Shown here piece after piece: positions 6,547 through 12,122 of a stretch of DNA of 12,122 nucleotides. Within the stretch, counting starts at the first letter, position 1. Each line of letters starts with the position of its first letter. The stretch is from Chlorobiota bacterium (lineage in GTDB: Bacteria; Bacteroidota; Ignavibacteria; SZUA-365; JAADGX01): contig JAADGX010000062.1 in NCBI GenBank assembly GCA_013152135.1, positions 1 through 12,122 on the forward strand. The letters run 5' to 3'. The translations under genes and the position numbers were made by a program. The notes beneath the pieces were generated by a model that saw only the letters and a list, made by a program, of their open reading frames with translations, did not search any database and was not told the origin of the DNA.

Positions 6547-8673
6547 ATGCCGGATTCAAATCCCAACAAAAAACCGAATCAAAATCCCAAGCGTTCGATG
6601 AATCCCATGAAAGGGGGAAACGGCGGTGGGAACGATGATTTAAACTGGAATCGCATCGCACGAGTCGTGCTGGGGTGGCTGGCCGTCATCCTCCTGGTGT
6701 TTGTCGTGTTGCGCATGTTCGGTGGCATGCAACAGCAGGAGCCAACCATTACCTTCCGCCAGTACGAGGATCTTTTGCAGGGCAAGGTCACAAGCGCGAA
6801 GGGCGAACCGGTGAAAATCGTCAAAGCGACGGTGATGAAGTCGGATTTTTCCAATTATACATTTATCGGCACGCTGAACAGCGCGGCGACACTCAAGACG
6901 ACGACGGGGAAACCGGTGGAAACGAAATCCTTTATCGTCGTTCTCGGGCCGCTTGATTCCGAGATGGAAAAGCGATGGATAGCGCTGGGAATCGATATTT
7001 CGTACGAAGAAAAAGAGGGGATGCTCGGCGCCATACTGCTCCAGATGTTGCCGTGGATCGCCATTTTCGCGTTGTGGATATTTTTCATGCGCCGCATGCA
7101 GAGCGCGGGTACGCGGGGGATCTTCTCGTTCGGCAAAAGCAAGGCGAAAATGATCTCCGACAATGCGCCTCAAATCACGTTCAAGGACGTAGCGGGTGTT
7201 CCCGAAGCGAAATTGGAACTCCAGGAAGTCATCGAGTTCCTGAAAGAACCGTCAAAGTTCCAGCGCCTCGGCGGGAAAATTCCCAAGGGCGTATTGCTCC
7301 TGGGACCTCCCGGGACGGGCAAGACACTCCTGGCCCGTGCGGTGGCAGGTGAAGCCGGCGTGCCGTTCTTTTCCATCTCCGGCGCCGATTTCGTGGAAAT
7401 GTTTGTCGGTGTCGGGGCGAGCCGAGTGAGGGACTTGTTCGAAAACGCGAAGAAAAGCGCTCCGTGTATCGTCTTTATCGACGAAATCGATGCGGTTGGC
7501 CGCTTGCGTGGCGCCGGGCTCGGAGGCGGGCATGACGAGCGTGAACAGACCTTGAACCAGCTCCTGGTGGAGATGGACGGGTTTGAACAAAACAGCGGCG
7601 TGATCATTATCGCTGCCACAAACCGGCCCGACGTGCTCGATCCGGCGCTGCTCCGGCCGGGAAGATTCGATCGCCAGATCGTGGTGGACCGGCCGGATGT
7701 TAACGGCCGCATAGGTATTCTGAAAGTCCATACACGCGATATTCCCATCGATCCCTCGGTGGACCTGGAAATCCTCGCCAAGGGGACGCCCGGTCTGGCC
7801 GGAGCGGACCTGGCCAACCTGGTGAACGAGGCCGCGTTGCTGGCCGCGCGCAAGAACAAGAAAACCGTCGGCATGGACGACTTCGAGGAGGCGAAGGATA
7901 AAGTGATGATGGGGATCGAGCGCAAGAGCCTTATCATCTCCGAAGACGAAAAACGGACCACCGCCTACCACGAGTCGGGCCACGTGTTGGTCGCCAAGTT
8001 GATCCCGGAAGCGGATCCCGTACACAAGGTGACGATCATTCCGCGCGGGCGCGCGCTTGGTGTCACCACGTACCTCCCGATCGATGAGAAACACACGTAT
8101 TCAAAGGAATACCTTGAAGCCATGATCGCGTACGCGATGGGCGGCAGGGCGGCGGAAAAACTGGTGTTCAACCAGTTGACCACCGGTGCGGGGAACGATA
8201 TCACTCGCGCCACGGAACTGGCGCGCAAGATGGTTTGCGAATGGGGGATGAGCGAAAAACTCGGACCGCTTTCCTTTGGTGCGAAACAGGAAGAGGTGTT
8301 TCTGGGGAGAGAAATCGCTCAGCACCGGGACTTCAGCGAAGAAACGGCTGAGTTGATCGACGAGGAAGTGCGCGCTATCGTCACCCGGTGCATGGAGCGC
8401 GCCGACAAGATCCTCAAGGACAACATTGATACGCTGCACAGGCTTGCCAATGCGCTCCTGGAACGGGAAATCCTGGACAGCGAAGAAATCAATCGCATCC
8501 TCAGAGGAGAGCCGCTGCCGGAGAACAAGGAAAAGACTCCTTCGCCGCAGGAAGATGCCGAAGAAGCAGCCAAGCGGGATCGTGAACGGGCCGAGAAAAT
8601 CCGAAAAGCGGTCGAAGACTTGAAAAAACAGGAACAGGGCGATCCCGGCGACCTGTTTTCGTCGGATCAATAA
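6547..8673 (+). CDS. ftsH: ATP-dependent zinc metalloprotease FtsH
   Basis: FtsH is a hexameric inner-membrane AAA+ protease that extracts and degrades membrane proteins and selected regulators. In the 708 residues one sees a polar Asn/Gly-rich leader (1-35), a first membrane helix (about 37-57), a periplasmic domain (about 58-159) and a second helix (about 160-181). The AAA module follows, with Walker A GPPGTGKT (253-260), pore MFVG (285-288), Walker B IVFIDE (308-313) and arginine fingers around R370/R373. The zinc site is HESGH (475-479), a common variant of HEAGH, with D551 as the third ligand. The tail beyond about 655 is Lys/Glu-rich and probably coiled or disordered. The 62-base gap after hpt is the largest in this block, so ftsH may have its own promoter, though I cannot identify one. 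The ATG at 6547 has an AGG 10-15 bases upstream. Confidence 0.98.
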   Translation: MPDSNPNKKPNQNPKRSMNPMKGGNGGGNDDLNWNRIARVVLGWLAVILLVFVVLRMFGGMQQQEPTITFRQYEDLLQGKVTSAKGEPVKIVKATVMKSDFSNYTFIGTLNSAATLKTTTGKPVETKSFIVVLGPLDSEMEKRWIALGIDISYEEKEGMLGAILLQMLPWIAIFALWIFFMRRMQSAGTRGIFSFGKSKAKMISDNAPQITFKDVAGVPEAKLELQEVIEFLKEPSKFQRLGGKIPKGVLLLGPPGTGKTLLARAVAGEAGVPFFSISGADFVEMFVGVGASRVRDLFENAKKSAPCIVFIDEIDAVGRLRGAGLGGGHDEREQTLNQLLVEMDGFEQNSGVIIIAATNRPDVLDPALLRPGRFDRQIVVDRPDVNGRIGILKVHTRDIPIDPSVDLEILAKGTPGLAGADLANLVNEAALLAARKNKKTVGMDDFEEAKDKVMMGIERKSLIISEDEKRTTAYHESGHVLVAKLIPEADPVHKVTIIPRGRALGVTTYLPIDEKHTYSKEYLEAMIAYAMGGRAAEKLVFNQLTTGAGNDITRATELARKMVCEWGMSEKLGPLSFGAKQEEVFLGREIAQHRDFSEETAELIDEEVRAIVTRCMERADKILKDNIDTLHRLANALLEREILDSEEINRILRGEPLPENKEKTPSPQEDAEEAAKRDRERAEKIRKAVEDLKKQEQGDPGDLFSSDQ

Positions 8674-8678
8674 TCAGG

Positions 8679-9335
8679 ATGGAAAACACGCGGGTGGATG
8701 CTCCTGACTTTTCCTTCAAGCACGAACTGATCAGGAAAGGAATTCATCTTTCGTCGCTTTCCATTCCCATCATCTATTGGTACATCACCCGTGAGCTTGC
8801 ACTAACCATCCTGGTGCCGCTGACACTCGCCTTTGTCCTGGTGGACACGATCAAGTTCTTTCACGAACCGACGCGCAGGCTCTACTACCGGACCTTCAGT
8901 TTTATTTTGCGGCGGCATGAAACCGAGCAAAACAAGAAGACGTTCAACGGAGCCACCTGGGTCCTCATCTCGGCCACGTTCTGTGTATGGTTGTTTCCGA
9001 AGCTCATCTTCGTCACCGCGTTTTCCATCCTGATCATCTCCGATACCGCGTCGGCTCTTTTCGGAAGGAAGTTCGGGAGGCGTCGCTTCAAGGGCAAATC
9101 GTTGGAGGGGTCGCTGGCATTTGTTTTGACCGCGTGGATTGCGATTCTGTTTACGCCGAAACTGCTCGGGACACCGCTTGAATACGGCATCGCGTTTGCC
9201 GCCGCCGTTGTCGGCGCCATTGCAGAAGTTCTCTCCTATGGAATCATCGACGACAATTTCGCGATACCCGTGAGTATCGGAGGTGTGATGTGGATCCTGT
9301 TGTACTGGTTCTACCCCGGAATTCCCTTGTACTGA
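8679..9335 (+). CDS. Sec59/Dgk1/VTE5-family CTP-dependent lipid (dolichol/phytol/diacylglycerol) kinase
   Basis: This 218-residue polytopic membrane protein belongs to the family of CTP-using lipid kinases, which phosphorylate dolichol, phytol or diacylglycerol in eukaryotes and plants. Bacterial substrates are mostly unassigned. Visible motifs are ELIRKGIHLSS (16-26), FNGATWVLIS (89-98) and the nucleotide-binding signature ISDTASALFGRKFG (120-133) with GKSLEGSLAF (139-148). The C-terminal IDDNFAIPVSIGG (190-202) is also typical. About six hydrophobic helices cover most of the length. It begins five bases after the ftsH stop and is almost certainly co-transcribed. Automatic annotation may call such proteins phosphatidate cytidylyltransferase, but the SDTxxALFG and KSLEG signature fits the kinase group better. 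The acceptor lipid cannot be read from sequence. Confidence 0.85.
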   Translation: MENTRVDAPDFSFKHELIRKGIHLSSLSIPIIYWYITRELALTILVPLTLAFVLVDTIKFFHEPTRRLYYRTFSFILRRHETEQNKKTFNGATWVLISATFCVWLFPKLIFVTAFSILIISDTASALFGRKFGRRRFKGKSLEGSLAFVLTAWIAILFTPKLLGTPLEYGIAFAAAVVGAIAEVLSYGIIDDNFAIPVSIGGVMWILLYWFYPGIPLY

Positions 9336-9366
9336 GGGCGCCAAATGATTTGTCCAACAAAGAGAC

Positions 9367-9370
9367 GGAG
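9367..9370 (+). promoter_or_regulatory. Shine-Dalgarno GGAG deciding the start of the DUF4837 gene
   Basis: GGAG lies seven bases before the ATG at 9378. It favours that start over the in-frame ATG at 9345, which has no such site and would add 11 polar residues ahead of the signal peptide. This is the only clear ribosome-binding sequence in the window. Confidence 0.6.
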
Positions 9371-9377
9371 TGACACC

Positions 9378-10463
9378 ATGATGCGTCGTTTTGTTTTGCC
9401 GTCACTATTTCCCGTGCTGATCCTCGTATTGTTCGCTCAATGTTCGACGATCCTGGACAGCAAGGGACCGGATGATAAAATCGTTGTGGTGGCTGATTCA
9501 GCCGAATGGATCGAATTGAAGCCGTACCTGGAGGCGACTTTTTCAACGCCGATGCACACGCCCCAGCCGGAACCGTGGTTTACACTCGAGTGGGTAAAGC
9601 CGGAGGACATGGAAAGCGTAGACCTGTCGCGGAACATCTTCTACGTATCAACGCTGGACGCGGAGCACCGGATGGCGGAGTTCATGCGAGCCAGCCTTGA
9701 CGCGACCGCGGAGGAATTCGTTCGCGAGGGCAAGCAATACGCTTTCGTCAAGAAGGATTTTCACGCCCGTAACCAGACGGTGGTCTTCATGACCGCGGAG
9801 ACCATGGAGCAACTGCAGAACGCCATCGTGCGGGAATCGCCGCAGCTCCTGTATTTCTTCAAGCACGCGTGGGAAAAACGCGAGGAGTTGCTTGTACGTT
9901 ACTCCGAACGGCAGGAAGACCTGGAAAAAAGATTCCTGGAAGACTATGGCTGGACACTCTGCATCCCGAAAGCGTGGTACGTAGGAAAGGATTCTTCCGA
10001 GCTGAACGCAGTCTGGCTGCGAAGAAAGGTCCCGGTCGACACCGAGCGCTGGCTCCTCGTTCACTGGATCGACAACGCCAGCCCGGCGATGCTTAACGGG
10101 GAAACCGTTCTCGACATGCGCGACAGCCTGACCGAAATCCTGTACCGCACCGTGGACGATTCCGCCTGGGTGCAGATCGACCGGGAGAACTACCTCCAGG
10201 TCGAGACCGACAACTTCCTCGGACATTACGCCATCAGGGTGCAGGGATTGTGGCGCATGAGCGATCGTTCCATGGGCGGGCCGTTCATGACCTACGTGTT
10301 TCTCGATACCCTCTCGCAGCGCCTGTACATGCTGGACGGCTCCGTGTTCGCCCCGGGGTACGAGAAGAAAGTACTCATCCTCGACACCGACGCCATGTTG
10401 CACACGTTCTCGTATCGCAAGGTGACGGCAACCGGGGAAACGGGTTCACAACGCACTCCCTGA
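9378..10463 (+). CDS. DUF4837 family putative lipoprotein
   Basis: This is a 361-residue exported protein with the features of DUF4837, a family of unknown function found mainly in Bacteroidota and relatives. The start MMRRFVLPSLFPVLILVLF is a strong signal sequence ending at FAQC, so Cys22 is a probable lipidation site. The box is atypical because Gln precedes the Cys. The mature part has DDKIVVVADSAEW, QPEPWFTLEW, the conserved RNIFYVSTLD (85-94), WLRRKVPVDTERWLLVHWID (215-234), and GPFMTYVFLDTLSQRLYMLD followed by a FAPGYEKK segment near the end. These are in the order I recall for the family. It lies 42 bases after the lipid kinase and 16 bases before the flippase-like gene. It is likely anchored in an envelope membrane and probably works with its neighbours; its molecular role is unknown. 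Confidence 0.85.
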   Translation: MMRRFVLPSLFPVLILVLFAQCSTILDSKGPDDKIVVVADSAEWIELKPYLEATFSTPMHTPQPEPWFTLEWVKPEDMESVDLSRNIFYVSTLDAEHRMAEFMRASLDATAEEFVREGKQYAFVKKDFHARNQTVVFMTAETMEQLQNAIVRESPQLLYFFKHAWEKREELLVRYSERQEDLEKRFLEDYGWTLCIPKAWYVGKDSSELNAVWLRRKVPVDTERWLLVHWIDNASPAMLNGETVLDMRDSLTEILYRTVDDSAWVQIDRENYLQVETDNFLGHYAIRVQGLWRMSDRSMGGPFMTYVFLDTLSQRLYMLDGSVFAPGYEKKVLILDTDAMLHTFSYRKVTATGETGSQRTP

Positions 10464-10479
10464 AATCCTCTTGCCCGAC

Positions 10480-11436
10480 ATGAATCCCTTCCGTTCCGGT
10501 ATCATGGTGAAAATCGTCCTGGCGGCCGGAGTCCTGGGATTCGTGGCGTGGCAGGTCGATTACAACGCCATTACGTACGCGTACGCGCAGGCGTCGCCGG
10601 TGTGGATCGTCTTCGCCCTTCTGCTGCTGCCGCTGAACATGGCGTTGCAGTACGCGAAGTGGTTGACCCTCGTGCGCCACTACCGGCCGAATGTCTCGTC
10701 AAGGGCGGTGCTGGCCTCGCTGGGAGTGGGGTTTTCCGCCGGGCTGATAACGCCGTCGCGGCTCGGGGAGCTGGCGGGGCGGGCGCTGTCGATACAGGAC
10801 ACGGATCGGGCGGCGCTCCTGGGACTGTCCGCGGTGGACAAGGCGGCTACGCTTTTCGTAACGCTTGTGGTGGGTGTGCCCACGATTGCTTACGCGGGAT
10901 TCGTGTACGGTGAAACGCCCGGCGCGTTTCTTGCGCTGCCGGTCGTCCTTGCAGGCGTCCTGGCAATAGCGCTCGTTCTGCTTTTCCTCCTGATACCCGG
11001 AGCCTATCGCTGGCTGCTGGATAAATTCCCGTTTCCGAAGAAATTCCGGGGCCGCTATGAACGCCTGTTCGCGGCTCTGAACGAGATTCCCCGTGCCGTG
11101 CTGCTTCGCCTGTTCCAGCTTTCCGCGCTGTTCTACGTCACCTTTACGCTACAATTCATCCTGGTGGCGCGCGCGTTTGAACAAGTCGATCCCGTAACAA
11201 CGGCCGTAATCGTGATCTGTATCATGTTCACCAAGTCCCTGGTTCCGCAAGTGACGTTCGGAGAGCTGGGCATCCGCGAAGGAGTGGCCGTGTTTTTCTT
11301 TTCGCTGTTCGGCTACCACGCTTCGACCGGCTTCAACAGCGCCCTCGTTATCTTCGCCATGAACGTTCTCCTGCCCGCCGTGGCGGGGCTGATGTTCACC
11401 CGTCACCTGCATCTCGTGCGGACCGCTGCGCCATGA
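10480..11436 (+). CDS. YbhN/AglD-type flippase-like integral membrane protein (UPF0104, lysylphosphatidylglycerol synthase TM region family)
   Basis: This 318-residue protein has roughly eight hydrophobic helices and the two signatures of the family that shares the membrane domain of MprF: AGLITPSRLGELAGRA (87-102) and FGELGIREGVAVFFF (260-274). The MprF membrane domain flips lysyl-phosphatidylglycerol. Stand-alone members are often found beside glycosyltransferases and are thought to move or handle lipid-linked substrates. That fits here, because the next gene is a glycosyltransferase overlapping its stop codon (ATGA). It lacks the soluble aminoacyl-transferase domain, so it is not an MprF. 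A TTG at 10471 is in frame, but the ATG at 10480 is preferred; an ATG at 10504 is also possible, and none has a visible ribosome site. Transported lipid unknown. Confidence 0.86.
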   Translation: MNPFRSGIMVKIVLAAGVLGFVAWQVDYNAITYAYAQASPVWIVFALLLLPLNMALQYAKWLTLVRHYRPNVSSRAVLASLGVGFSAGLITPSRLGELAGRALSIQDTDRAALLGLSAVDKAATLFVTLVVGVPTIAYAGFVYGETPGAFLALPVVLAGVLAIALVLLFLLIPGAYRWLLDKFPFPKKFRGRYERLFAALNEIPRAVLLRLFQLSALFYVTFTLQFILVARAFEQVDPVTTAVIVICIMFTKSLVPQVTFGELGIREGVAVFFFSLFGYHASTGFNSALVIFAMNVLLPAVAGLMFTRHLHLVRTAAP

Positions 11437-12122
11437 GTATCGCCGTCGTTTTCGCTGCGTATCTCTTCCTGCTAATGGGGATCTACGTGTTGTTCCTGCG
11501 CAGAATCGTGGTCGGGCTCGATTACGTGGAGCAGGTGCAGAACCTCCTGCGGCAAACCGCCGATACGGCGCCATCCGGGGAGTTCCCGCGAGTCACCGTC
11601 CTGGTGCCCGTCCGGAACGAGGAAGGGACCATCGGGCAGGTTTTGCGGGAGATCCTGGACCAGGAGTACCCACGGGAGAAGATCGAGGTCATCGTGCTCG
11701 ACGACGACTCCAACGACGGGACGGCGGAGATCGCCGAATCCATTGCCGCGCGGGATCCGCGGGCGCGCGTGCTTCGCGTCCACAAGACTTCGCCGGGAAA
11801 GAAGGAACTGCTGACGGCCGGCGTTGCCGCCGCCTCGGGAGAAATCATTCTCACCACCGATGGGGATTGCGCGCGGGAACCGGGGTGGCTGCGCGCCATG
11901 GTTGCTACCTTCGGTCTCGGTTACGTCGCGGTGTGCGGGCCGGTTCTTTATCACCGTGGAGCTTCGTTGTTTTCCCGCATGCAGGCCCTGGAATTCATGA
12001 GCCTGGTGGGAGTGGGAGCAGGTTTCGTCGGCATCGGAACGCCGCGCCTGGCGAACGGCGCCAACCTCGGCTTCCGCAAGTCCGCCTTCGAATCGGTCCG
12101 AGGATACGAGGACGACCGCCAC
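11433..12122 (+). CDS. Family 2 glycosyltransferase, membrane-anchored (partial, C-terminus beyond window edge)
   Basis: The first 230 residues are visible, open to the right edge. An N-terminal hydrophobic helix (about 2-22) is followed by a GT-A fold: VLVPVRNEE (56-64), VIVLDDDSNDGT (86-97), GKK (122-124), the metal-binding DGD in ILTTDGDC (139-146), VCGPV (167-171), and NGANLGFRKSAF (208-219) ahead of a GYEDD segment. These are the hallmarks of processive or lipid-directed GT2 enzymes that use a nucleotide sugar. The missing part probably carries two or three more membrane helices, as usual in this group. The start codon overlaps the stop of the flippase-like gene by four bases, implying coupled translation and a joint job on a lipid-linked glycan. 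Donor and acceptor are unknown. Confidence 0.92.
   Translation, partial: MSIAVVFAAYLFLLMGIYVLFLRRIVVGLDYVEQVQNLLRQTADTAPSGEFPRVTVLVPVRNEEGTIGQVLREILDQEYPREKIEVIVLDDDSNDGTAEIAESIAARDPRARVLRVHKTSPGKKELLTAGVAAASGEIILTTDGDCAREPGWLRAMVATFGLGYVAVCGPVLYHRGASLFSRMQALEFMSLVGVGAGFVGIGTPRLANGANLGFRKSAFESVRGYEDDRH

Noticed and set aside
7252..8094. 280-codon minus-strand open frame inside ftsH
   Set aside because: Exactly antisense to the conserved AAA and protease region of FtsH; its apparent openness follows from the codon use of ftsH.
9345..9377. Upstream in-frame start for the DUF4837 protein
   Set aside because: The ATG at 9378 has a GGAG at ideal spacing and gives a clean signal peptide; the upstream start would place polar residues before it.
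9648..10403. 251-codon minus-strand open frame inside the DUF4837 gene
   Set aside because: His/Val/Glu-rich antisense translation with no domain, opposite a supported gene.
1..12122. CRISPR arrays, tRNA/rRNA genes, insertion sequences, prophage or toxin-antitoxin modules
   Set aside because: I looked for regularly spaced repeats, terminal inverted repeats, transposase motifs and small gene pairs and saw none; the window is nearly filled by ordinary chromosomal genes.

Overview
This window is a piece of bacterial chromosome made of two divergent gene blocks. There are no mobile elements, tRNA or rRNA genes, CRISPR arrays or phage genes. The gene content points to the Bacteroidota/Ignavibacteriota/Chlorobiota (FCB) group: a DUF4837 lipoprotein, ftsH followed directly by a Sec59/Dgk1-type CTP-dependent lipid kinase, a hpt-ftsH arrangement, and a clear Shine-Dalgarno sequence at only one of the ten genes. 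The base composition is moderately GC-rich by eye. This placement is an inference, and I would not name a genus.

Left block (minus strand, 1-3757). Read in transcription order it holds a secreted multidomain protein built on a glycoside hydrolase family 57 (GH57) scaffold with carbohydrate-binding modules at both ends, then a stand-alone RelA/SpoT-type HD-domain hydrolase, then dtd (D-aminoacyl-tRNA deacylase), which runs off the left edge. The GH57-like protein is the most unusual gene here. It is clearly homologous along its length to long amylopullulanase-type GH57 proteins, but the conserved glutamate expected to be the nucleophile is a glycine, and several other active-site positions are also replaced. 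It may be a starch/glycogen-binding pseudoenzyme.

Divergent intergenic region (3758-4115). It is AT-rich in its middle and holds a weak Bacteroidota-style promoter candidate and three copies of a short ATTYCGG word.

Right block (plus strand, 4116-12122). Eight tightly packed genes form a probable operon or run of operons: a 142-residue protein of unknown function overlapping tilS, tilS (tRNA-Ile lysidine synthetase), hpt (hypoxanthine phosphoribosyltransferase), ftsH (membrane AAA+ zinc protease), a Dgk1/Sec59-like lipid kinase, a DUF4837 lipoprotein, a YbhN/AglD-type flippase-like membrane protein, and a family 2 glycosyltransferase cut off by the right edge. tilS-hpt-ftsH is a widely conserved housekeeping neighbourhood. 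The four genes after it look like an envelope lipid/glycan module: lipid kinase, outer lipoprotein, polytopic membrane protein and polyprenyl- or lipid-directed glycosyltransferase.

Most of the window is ordinary core genome. The points worth a second look are the degenerate GH57 protein, the altered metal-site motif in the HD hydrolase, the unrecognised small gene overlapping tilS, and the envelope module after ftsH. I did not find convincing evidence of a wholly new system.
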